From NCBI GenBank assembly GCA_964228885.1, contig CAXRCG010000081.1, positions 1-64,000 on the forward strand: a stretch of 64,000 bases of DNA, read 5' to 3'. Below are positions 1 through 6,921 of the stretch, one piece after another (positions within the stretch are counted from its first letter, which is position 1; every line of letters starts with the position of its first letter). The position numbers and the translations under genes were made by a program. Origin of the DNA: UBA4582 sp964228885 (GTDB lineage: Bacteria > Pseudomonadota > Gammaproteobacteria > Pseudomonadales > Azotimanducaceae). The notes beneath the pieces were generated by a model. That model was not told where the DNA came from. It did not search any database and saw only the letters and a program-made list of their open reading frames with translations.

Positions 1-357
1 GCGCATCGCTGAAATAAACTCTCTCATTCTATTAGCAGGCTCAGACCAAGGCATACTAAACCGTTTGGTGATATGCTGTCTGATCTGGGACCCCAAACCC
101 ATGATGAAACGCCCCTCAGAGAGGCTATTCAGGTCGTGGCCGATGTTCGCCAACAACATCGGTGTTCTGGAAAATGCCACAGCAATTGACGTGATCAGTT
201 CAATCTGAGAGGTCTTTTCTGCTGCGGAAACAAGCGGAAAGAACGGGTCGTGGGAAGTCTCAAAACTCAAGGCGCCGTCGTAACCCTGTTGCTCCAATTT
301 CGCCGCGCTCGCCGCCGCACCCTTTAAATTGCTGGCAATGCCCGCATCCAGTTTCAT
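1..357 (-). CDS. Luciferase-like (LLM class, F420-dependent type) oxidoreductase, N-terminal part
   Basis: The reading frame starts at ATG 357 (GGAG about 8 bases upstream on the minus strand) and runs off the left edge, giving 119 residues. The N-terminus (MKLDAGIASNLKGAA, then YDGALSFETSHDPFFPL) and the segments SIAVAFSRTPM and LSEGRFIMGLGSQI are typical of bacterial luciferase-like flavin or F420 monooxygenases, where the first strands form the cofactor barrel. The substrate cannot be told. The next gene on the same strand is an enoyl-CoA hydratase, so the pair may belong to a lipid or xenobiotic acyl-CoA degradation set. Truncation is due only to the window edge. Confidence 0.8.
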   Translation of the reverse strand, partial: MKLDAGIASNLKGAAASAAKLEQQGYDGALSFETSHDPFFPLVSAAEKTSQIELITSIAVAFSRTPMLLANIGHDLNSLSEGRFIMGLGSQIRQHITKRFSMPWSEPANRMREFISAMR

Positions 358-425
358 TTTCGTTTACTCCGTTTGTTTAATTAAATATCAAAATATGATT
401 TTACCCGCCAACGCATCGTCGGTGG

Positions 426-1232
426 TTATTTGCCGTTAAAGACGGGTGCTTCTTTATTGACGAATGCTTTCGCGGCGTTCTTATGATCTTCTGTTTGGAA
501 GCAACGCATCATATGGGCAGCTTCAAGATCAAACACATCACTCATAGAACCATGCTGTGAGGCGTTGATGTTCTTTTTCATATAACCAATCGCAATAGTA
601 GGCAATGAAGCAAGATGCTCTCCGTAGGCTTTTGCCTCATCAGCAAAACTCTCAGCGCTGGCAATCTTGTTCACCAGCCCCATATCAAATGCTTGCTGTC
701 CACTGATCACATCTGCACTGAAATACAGTTCCTTAGCCTTGGCAGCGCCCACTAAATAAGGCAAAAAGAATGACCCGCCATAATCGCCCGATGCGCCAAT
801 TTTAGAAAATGCTGTCGTTATCTTGGCTGTATCGAGCGCGAATCTCAGGTCACAGGCCAGCGCTAGCGATAGACCCGCTCCGGCTGCCGGGCCCGGGATA
901 ACGGCAAGCGTTGGTTTAGGCATCTCATGCAGCAGTCGACTAAGCTCCATCCCTGATCTCAATCCGTGTATTCGATCTTCAAGTGTGGTTGAGCTTCCTC
1001 CTCCTGTCCCGGAAGGCTCCGCAGCAAAGCCCTTGACATCGCCTCCTGCACAAAAAGCACCACCGGCACCGGTTAGTACCACAGCGCGCACATTTTTGTC
1101 TGCAGCAACGCGAGGCACCGCTTCGTTTAAAGCCTGCATCATCGGCCCACTCATCGCATTTCTCGCTTCCGGTCGATTCATCGTCAGCGTGCAGACGCCA
1201 TTTTCAAGGGTCTCAATCAGGTGTTCAGACAT
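426..1232 (-). CDS. Enoyl-CoA hydratase/isomerase family protein
   Basis: A 268-residue crotonase-fold protein that hydrates or isomerises an acyl-CoA. The oxyanion-hole segments are visible as GAGGAFCAGGDVKGFA and PGPAAGAGLSLALACDLRFA, and the segment around the catalytic acids reads SGDYGGSFFLPYLVG, as in many hydratases with Asp at the second acid position. An upstream in-frame start exists at 1319, but ATG 1232 is preferred: AGAGGA lies about 8 bases before it and the protein then begins at the usual crotonase N-terminus (MSEHLIETLENGVCTLTMNRP). It is followed on the same strand by the LLM oxidoreductase after 68 bp. The substrate is unknown. Confidence 0.9.
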   Translation of the reverse strand: MSEHLIETLENGVCTLTMNRPEARNAMSGPMMQALNEAVPRVAADKNVRAVVLTGAGGAFCAGGDVKGFAAEPSGTGGGSSTTLEDRIHGLRSGMELSRLLHEMPKPTLAVIPGPAAGAGLSLALACDLRFALDTAKITTAFSKIGASGDYGGSFFLPYLVGAAKAKELYFSADVISGQQAFDMGLVNKIASAESFADEAKAYGEHLASLPTIAIGYMKKNINASQHGSMSDVFDLEAAHMMRCFQTEDHKNAAKAFVNKEAPVFNGK

Positions 1233-1584
1233 TTTCGGTTTTCCTCTTCTGTTGCATGGGTTCGAGCGCGAAACGCGTTGCTCACAAAATACTTCAACCA
1301 CCATGGTAGGGGAAATCATGGCTCAGGCCAACTTTCTAAGTCCACCTTAAACATTCACACAGTGAATAACAGATAACGGTCAAAATTTTGATTTGAGACT
1401 ATGAGCCGCACGGATTCCAAGGGAATTCACCCGAGGATGATTTTCAACGTCGCGAAAAGCACATCATTCATTGTGGTTCGATCAGCACATCGCTGATCAA
1501 GAGAGTGACTGCAAAACTTACGCTAATCTATTCCTATGGTAAAAAACACGCTTAGGATATCTGCTTCCTGACGCCGAATGAAAT
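1233..1584. other. Intergenic region with two short inverted repeats
   Basis: No convincing gene. It contains a 6-bp inverted repeat with a 3-bp spacer (ATTCACACAGTGAAT, 1353-1367), about 120 bp upstream of the enoyl-CoA hydratase start, which could be an operator. It also contains a 7-bp-arm hairpin (GATCAGC/GCTGATC, 1480-1498) just downstream of the next minus-strand gene. That hairpin has no T-run, so it is at best a weak terminator. Confidence 0.4.
1353..1367. promoter_or_regulatory. Inverted repeat ATTCAC-ACA-GTGAAT, possible operator
   Basis: A perfect 6-bp inverted repeat with a 3-bp centre in the region upstream of the minus-strand enoyl-CoA hydratase gene. The size and position suit binding by a dimeric repressor, but no regulator gene lies next to it, so the role is inference only. 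Confidence 0.35.
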
Positions 1585-2649
1585 TTAACACTGGGCGACC
1601 ACGCCGGCGCTACGGAGCATCCAAACCAAACGACTCTCTTCCACATTGACTAGCTTCAAATCCATCATCTGCTGATGACTTTTTACAGCACCTACCCATA
1701 GTTCACTCCAGCAAGACAGCACAAGACTGCGATCTTCAGCATTGAGGTCACGCAACATTCTCAATCCCGATTGTTCAAAGCTTACTACGCCTAATTGATT
1801 CTCTTGCTGAGATGAACCTACCGATATTTTTACGCTGTCTCCTAACCCCGCCATCATGTCACGGATATACTGATAAGCCGAAGCCAGGTCATTGTCGATA
1901 GCGCCCAACATTTTTCCGGTTTCGGAGTAATACTGAAGTCCTATTAGCCTTGCGGCTAAGCCACCAAGTTCGATCGTTTTCTGCGTCCCGATAACCTCTG
2001 CCAGGGTCGGCAAACCATTACGAATATAGTCAAGAGCATAATTTCTATTAGCTTTTTCCAGTCGCTCTGCATGCCATTCCTGTTCCGGAAGTTTTGGTTG
2101 GTCTTCATCCTTAAATGCTGGCGGTAATTCATCTCTTGCAAACTGAAGCCGTTCTTCTTCGCTAAGCACATGATCGTATTCACGAAAGTAACCACACAAA
2201 CCAAATTCCCCGGTCATATCTTCTGACACACAGACAAACCCGAGACGCGGATTCCCAAGAGACACGCCATTGTAGGCATACCAGCCTCTCAAAAATCCAC
2301 GACTAACACCGACCGGGATACCGCAAATTGTCGGACCATGGTACATCCAGCGAGGATACCGAAATCTTAACCATGCCTTTGAATCGCTTTCCGCCATATA
2401 CTCAACCGGCACCCCGCCGATACCGTTAGACAGCACGTGGTACTTAGCACAGGCCACAGCATCAGGCTCTGCACTCAAACCAAGTTTTTCAAAACTACTC
2501 AAAAACTTATCTAAGTGCTGTCGACGAAACAACCTAAACATCCAGTCCTCCATAACTTCGGGACCCAGGCGCGAGGAAATCATCAATTGAAGACCTAACA
2601 AATAGGCATGATGGATGTGCGCCTGCGCTTTAATTGCTTGCAGAGACAT
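1585..2649 (-). CDS. Protein of unknown function, 354 aa
   Basis: I do not recognise this family. The protein is soluble-looking, with no signal peptide or membrane helix. It begins with a helical His/Leu-rich stretch (MSLQAIKAQAHIHHAYLLGLQ). The middle part is rich in aromatic residues (WLRFRYPRWMYHGP, then SRGFLRGWYAYNGVSLGNPRLGFVCVSEDMTG), and the C-terminus ends in Cys. ATG 2649 is chosen over an upstream TTG at 2679 because GAGGAG lies 10 bases before it. The gene stands alone on the minus strand, with non-coding DNA on both sides. The aromatic-rich core might bind a hydrophobic ligand, but this is only a guess. Confidence 0.75.
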   Translation of the reverse strand: MSLQAIKAQAHIHHAYLLGLQLMISSRLGPEVMEDWMFRLFRRQHLDKFLSSFEKLGLSAEPDAVACAKYHVLSNGIGGVPVEYMAESDSKAWLRFRYPRWMYHGPTICGIPVGVSRGFLRGWYAYNGVSLGNPRLGFVCVSEDMTGEFGLCGYFREYDHVLSEEERLQFARDELPPAFKDEDQPKLPEQEWHAERLEKANRNYALDYIRNGLPTLAEVIGTQKTIELGGLAARLIGLQYYSETGKMLGAIDNDLASAYQYIRDMMAGLGDSVKISVGSSQQENQLGVVSFEQSGLRMLRDLNAEDRSLVLSCWSELWVGAVKSHQQMMDLKLVNVEESRLVWMLRSAGVVAQC

Positions 2650-3043
2650 AAGCGTGATACTCCTCGCAGTGACTGACAACCCCGCCTCAAATCAGGCGAG
2701 AATCGCAAATTGTACTACAAGGATCAACGATAGGAGTCAGCTCTCCCATGCCCAGATGCACTCGCAGAGAATCGTGCTGCGCCAATGCGCGTTAAGCCTT
2801 TTCGATCAGGGAAAGTATCGAGCCAGATGCTGTATACTAGCTAAAGCCACACCAGCCATGATAGATTTCTTAGTCCGTTGATCGTACGCGAGATTTACTA
2901 CCGCCATTTTTGAATCGATGGGAATTACTGCGATACTATTTCTCCAGCGCCCGTTTTGCGTTTCACATATTCTTCTAGATAAACATTTGTTAACACTAAC
3001 TAATGTAAGAAAGTATTCGAGCATAAAATTAGGACAGATCACT
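2650..3043. other. Divergent intergenic region
   Basis: About 390 bp between the divergent unknown protein (minus) and the methyltransferase operon (plus). Reading frames across it lack ribosome binding sites and recognisable protein character. It should hold both promoters. A short CGCCT/AGGCG repeat lies at 2683-2698, and nothing else stands out. Confidence 0.5.
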
Positions 3044-4054
3044 ATGACAGAGAAGGCAAAACTTAAAACTGATACAGTTCGACTACAAAATATGAGTCGA
3101 GCATTCATTGAATCCGCCAGCATGTTTGCGGCAATTGATCTTGAACTATTTACCGCGGTTGAAAACGGCAGCAATACCGTTGAAAAATTCGCAGTGCACG
3201 CAGGCATTTCTGAGGTGAATGCAGAGCGCCTGATGACCATGTGCGCAACCGCCGGGCTGATCAGTTGGGCCGACGATCACTACATCAATGCAGATGACGT
3301 CCAACGTTTCCTTGTTAAGGGCGAGAAAAGCTATGCAGGTCCCTGGTTAACCTTCACACGACCAGGTTGGAGCAACTGGGGAAACCTCACCGAAAAACTC
3401 AAAAACCCGGATGAAGCCACAGTCATTGGCAGCTACGAAACAATGACCGTTGACTATGCACGCACCTATCATGAGGCAACCTCTAGTATTGGTTTTGGCG
3501 CTGGCCGTCGATTTAACAAACAGGTTGATTTATCCCGTCGAACAAAAATGATGGACCTGGGCGGTGGCTCCGGCGCATATTCAATCGTGGCCGCTCAAAA
3601 CAATCCGAACTTATCTGCAGTTGTTTTTGATTTGCCCCCCGTGGTCGTGGTGACGCAAGATTTTATCGAAAAAAACGGCGTCGCTGATCAGGTTTCAACC
3701 CAAGGCGGTGATTTCACCAAAAATGACTTTCCGCAAAATTGCGACGTTGCCGTGATGGCGAGCAACCTGCCGCAATACAATCGCGAAATTATCAATCAGG
3801 TGATTCAAAAAGCATTTGATGCGCTGCTACCGGGCGGCGAGATGCACTTGATCGGTGAAATGCTCGATGACGACCGAAAGGGACCGATGGACGCAGCCAT
3901 CTGGGGATTAATGGAAGTCATGTCAAACAGCACGGGACTGGCGCACAGCCGCAAAGACTGTGTGCAATATTTTAAACAAGCCGGGTTCGAAAACATTGAA
4001 GTTCATGAGTTCATCCCGGATATTCTTGTGCGCGTTACAGGCGCAAAACCCTAG
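3044..4054 (+). CDS. SAM-dependent O-methyltransferase-like protein (plant/AcetylserotoninMT type)
   Basis: A 336-residue class I methyltransferase of the dimerising O-methyltransferase type. Residues 1-110 are helical with a winged-helix look (SMFAAIDLELFTAVENG, then AERLMTMCATAGLI). The SAM-binding glycine loop DLGGGSGAYS is at 171-180 and is followed by VFDLPPV, the acidic end of strand 2. LLPGGEMHLIGEML (261-274) is the usual later motif. ATG 3044 has AGGA about 10 bases upstream; an earlier in-frame start at 2918 has no ribosome binding site. It is the first gene of a four-gene plus-strand operon with an SDR, an AEC transporter and a NIPSNAP-like protein. The acceptor is unknown. Confidence 0.85.
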   Translation: MTEKAKLKTDTVRLQNMSRAFIESASMFAAIDLELFTAVENGSNTVEKFAVHAGISEVNAERLMTMCATAGLISWADDHYINADDVQRFLVKGEKSYAGPWLTFTRPGWSNWGNLTEKLKNPDEATVIGSYETMTVDYARTYHEATSSIGFGAGRRFNKQVDLSRRTKMMDLGGGSGAYSIVAAQNNPNLSAVVFDLPPVVVVTQDFIEKNGVADQVSTQGGDFTKNDFPQNCDVAVMASNLPQYNREIINQVIQKAFDALLPGGEMHLIGEMLDDDRKGPMDAAIWGLMEVMSNSTGLAHSRKDCVQYFKQAGFENIEVHEFIPDILVRVTGAKP

Positions 4055-4106
4055 TAAATTAAAAGCCCATATCAAGGCACAAAAAAGAAAATCAAGGATC
4101 ATATTC

Positions 4107-4985
4107 ATGCCATATCAATCGGGTTTTCGTCCAGGGCTATTTGCAGGCCAGACTATTTTTATCCCCGGTGGTGGCGGTGGACTTGGTCGTTGCATCGCTC
4201 ATGAGCTGTCCTTTCTCGGAGCAGATCTTGTACTGGCGGGCCGCTCTATAGAAAAACTACAACGCGTCGAACAAGAGATAACAGAGGATGGGGGTAATGT
4301 TCTCGGTGTTTATACCGGGGAACTACGGGACGAAAAAATCGTCACCGACCTCGTCAGTAAAATTCTTGCTAATCACGGACAAGTTCATGGTCTTGTCAAT
4401 GCCGCGGGAGGGCAATTTCCAGCTGCGCTCAAGGATTTGAGCCTCAGTGGTTGGAATGCAGTCATCAATAATAATCTCACCAGCTATTTCCTGACCTCTC
4501 GAGAGCTCTACAAACAGTGCTTTGAAGCGCATGGCGGAAATATCGTGCACATTGGCGCAGACTATCACCGAGGGATGCCCGGCATGGGTCACAATGGTGC
4601 CGCTCGCGCAGGGCTAGCAAATCTGACCATGACTTCTGCCGTCGAATGGGCAGCCGCGGGCGTACGTGTTAATTGCGTGATCCCGGGCTTCATCGCCACG
4701 ACCGGGCTCGACCGATACCCGGACGACGCAAAACCGGGGCTACGCAATGTCGTCAGGAAAGCCCCCATCAGCCGCCATGGTAGTGCTGCTGAAATTTCAG
4801 CTGCAGCTGTTTTCTTCATGTCGGCTATGTCAGCCTACACAACAGGCACAGAACTTATTGTCGACGGCGGCATGCAGTTTGGTAAGGGGAGCTTTGTCTT
4901 CAAAGCCGGCGAAGAAGTTGAACATCAACCTTTTAACGGTTTTCATCGGGATGAAACCGCCCACTTCCTGACTAAAGATCAATAG
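4107..4985 (+). CDS. Short-chain dehydrogenase/reductase with atypical active site
   Basis: A 292-residue Rossmann-fold SDR. The cofactor loop reads PGGGGGLGR (20-28) and the NAAGG motif is at 98-102. The usual Ser and YxxxK are absent: the aligned stretch reads HNGAARAGLANL (162-173), so the Tyr position is Asn163 and the Lys position is Arg167. 2,4-dienoyl-CoA reductases also lack the Tyr but keep the Lys, so this is a dienoyl/enoyl-CoA-reductase-like member or one with altered chemistry. ATG 4107 follows AAGGAT at about 8 bases. It lies 52 bp after the methyltransferase and 8 bp before the AEC carrier, in the same operon. Confidence 0.85.
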   Translation: MPYQSGFRPGLFAGQTIFIPGGGGGLGRCIAHELSFLGADLVLAGRSIEKLQRVEQEITEDGGNVLGVYTGELRDEKIVTDLVSKILANHGQVHGLVNAAGGQFPAALKDLSLSGWNAVINNNLTSYFLTSRELYKQCFEAHGGNIVHIGADYHRGMPGMGHNGAARAGLANLTMTSAVEWAAAGVRVNCVIPGFIATTGLDRYPDDAKPGLRNVVRKAPISRHGSAAEISAAAVFFMSAMSAYTTGTELIVDGGMQFGKGSFVFKAGEEVEHQPFNGFHRDETAHFLTKDQ

Positions 4986-4993
4986 ACGATCAC

Positions 4994-5941
4994 ATGTATC
5001 TTTCAATCCTCGCGGACACCATTAATGTCACCGGCCCGATTTTTATACTGGTCGCGATTGGTGTCGTACTTAAGCGTATCAACTTTGTTGATGATCGATT
5101 TATTCAAACTTCATCAAAATTAGTCTTCTCGCTTTGCTTGCCACTACTTTTGTTCACAACCATTGCTGCCAGCGATCTCAATGAAACCTTTGATGTCAGC
5201 CTGCTGAATTTTAGTGTGCTTGCCAGCTTGGGAACATTTCTAGTAAGTTGGCTGGTCGCCATCATATTTGTGACGCCTCATCGTGACAGAGGCGTATTTA
5301 TTCAAGCCTGCTTCCGCAGCAATCTCGGCGTTGTGGGTCTTGCGCTGTGCGCCAACGCCTATGGCGATCAGGGCCTCGCGCTCGCCTCGGCACTAATGGC
5401 GAGTCTGACAGTCTCTTACAATATTTTAAGCGTCGCTATTCTTTCATTCTACGCCGGCCGTGAGTCCTTCTCACTCAAACAGGTGATCGTTGATATCGTG
5501 AAAAACCCACTGATCATCGCCATCGCTCTTGCGATACTGGTCTCCGCACTACAGGTACCGGTGCCTCGTACATTGATGTCCGCGGGAGAATACTTGGGCA
5601 GCCTTGCTTTGCCACTTGCATTACTTGGCACCGGCGCAAGTATGAACCTGAGAGCGATTAGAGACTCGTCCCTTGTCACAGTCTTGGCGGTTGTCATGAA
5701 AACAGCGCTGCTGCCCATTGGGGTGACACTCGCGGCAATTTCAATGGGCTTTGAAGGCGTGATGCTGGGCGCATTGTTTTTGATGTTTGCGAGCCCAAGC
5801 GCTACGGCTAGCTTTATCATGGTTAAGTCGATGGGCGGCAACGACGCGCTTGCCGCTAACCTGATTATGGTTACAACACTCGTAAGCATATTTACCTGCA
5901 GCATCGGCTTGTTTCTGCTACGTGTTTATTACGAAAACTGA
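4994..5941 (+). CDS. AEC (auxin efflux carrier) family transporter
   Basis: A 315-residue integral membrane protein with about ten hydrophobic segments arranged as two five-helix halves, the Mem_trans/AEC layout. Family-like segments include ADTINVTGPIFILVAIGVVLKR at the N-terminus, FRSNLGVVGLAL in the middle, and FASPSATASFIMVKSMGG near the end. AEC proteins move small organic anions across the inner membrane. It starts 8 bp after the SDR stop, so it probably transports the substrate or product of the methyltransferase/SDR pair. The direction and substrate are not known. Confidence 0.85.
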   Translation: MYLSILADTINVTGPIFILVAIGVVLKRINFVDDRFIQTSSKLVFSLCLPLLLFTTIAASDLNETFDVSLLNFSVLASLGTFLVSWLVAIIFVTPHRDRGVFIQACFRSNLGVVGLALCANAYGDQGLALASALMASLTVSYNILSVAILSFYAGRESFSLKQVIVDIVKNPLIIAIALAILVSALQVPVPRTLMSAGEYLGSLALPLALLGTGASMNLRAIRDSSLVTVLAVVMKTALLPIGVTLAAISMGFEGVMLGALFLMFASPSATASFIMVKSMGGNDALAANLIMVTTLVSIFTCSIGLFLLRVYYEN

Positions 5942-5953
5942 TTAGGAGTTGTT

Positions 5954-6538
5954 ATGTACTATCAGGTATTTAAGTTAAAGGATCAGAATAGCAATCGGCC
6001 TCTGGCTATTATTCAGACCGTAAAATCAATGCTAGAAGTTGAACAGTTAGATCATTTCGGCTTGTTTCCAGCCTATTTTGGTATGGCGACTAACGAGCTC
6101 TACTGGGTCGTCATGCGTGAAGATCTCAAAATCAATTTGAGTACGTCTTTGGAGCAATCTGGAATCAGTGTGATCAGTGTGCACAATATGGTACCCACTG
6201 TCAGACCAACGACCCATGCGCCTCCTACCAGAGATGGATTATTTGTGTTTCGTTGGTTTTCAATTGACAACAAAGATGTCGATGAAATTGCTCGTTTGTC
6301 AGAGACTGCCTGGCAGACCTTCGAATCAGGCTTTGACACTGAAGTTCAGGGCTTATTCGCAGAGGCAGACCGAGACGCGGAACAAGGCACCATGCTACTT
6401 ATGACATGGTATCAAGGCTTTGACGTTTGGCTCGATTCCAGAACCCCGGATGCTAGCGCGAGAGAAAATTTTCTCAAACGGCATGCACTGATGCGGGAGG
6501 CAACGCCAATTGCAACGCATCGACTCGCCATGGACTGA
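5954..6538 (+). CDS. NIPSNAP/dimeric alpha-beta-barrel-like protein
   Basis: A 194-residue soluble protein opening MYYQVFKLKDQNSNRPLAII, the strand-rich start seen in NIPSNAP and other ferredoxin-like barrel proteins. A second half (GLFVFRWFSIDNKDVDEIA, then MLLMTWYQGFDVWLDS) looks like a repeat of the same fold. AGGAG lies 7 bases before ATG 5954, and the gap to the AEC gene is 12 bp. NIPSNAP-type proteins often accompany aromatic or terpenoid degradation genes, which would fit the operon. No catalytic residues can be named. Family assignment is by overall appearance only. Confidence 0.65.
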   Translation: MYYQVFKLKDQNSNRPLAIIQTVKSMLEVEQLDHFGLFPAYFGMATNELYWVVMREDLKINLSTSLEQSGISVISVHNMVPTVRPTTHAPPTRDGLFVFRWFSIDNKDVDEIARLSETAWQTFESGFDTEVQGLFAEADRDAEQGTMLLMTWYQGFDVWLDSRTPDASARENFLKRHALMREATPIATHRLAMD

Positions 6539-6840
6539 CATCAAACCGCTACGGCTGCTGAATCAATCGCGACTGTTTCATTCGAGGCGACTTTACCTGA
6601 CGTCGCAACTAGGACACCGATTTTGCGCTTGTTCACGAAACACCGCGCGGCTGACAGTGATGCTGAAACGTGAAGGCCCTTTGCTGCATCCAATTACGCT
6701 AAGTTTACTAACGCCTAAGAGGTGGGGATAGTCGGCGCCGAGTTCTTTTCAGCATTCCTTGACGAAGCAGATTGTCTTCTAAACAACTTGCCATCAGTTC
6801 CATGCGACGATGACTGCGTTCGCTGTCTCTTCAGACGGAC
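6539..6840. other. Non-coding stretch before a shared terminator
   Basis: About 300 bp between the end of the methyltransferase operon and the terminator shared with the minus-strand TonB receptor. The short frames here have no ribosome binding sites and Arg/Leu-rich, shadow-like translations. Nothing functional was recognised. Confidence 0.5.
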
Positions 6841-6880
6841 AAAAAAAAGCCCCTCACTCAAATTGAGGAGAGGCTTTTTG
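6841..6880. terminator. Bidirectional intrinsic terminator
   Basis: A strong hairpin (AAAAAGCC-CCTC ... GAG-AGGCTTTTT) between convergent transcripts. The left side is an A-run that reads as eight Ts on the minus strand, and the right side is a T-run on the plus strand. It can therefore end both the TonB receptor gene (minus, stop at 6922) and the plus-strand operon ending at 6538. Confidence 0.85.
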
Positions 6881-6921
6881 TCTTACCTATACTATTTTAA
6901 ATAGTGTCTCTCGAAAGAGTC

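Noticed and set aside
6510..6904. Two short plus-strand frames after the NIPSNAP-like gene
   Set aside because: No ribosome binding sites, basic shadow-like composition, and the second runs into the terminator hairpin.
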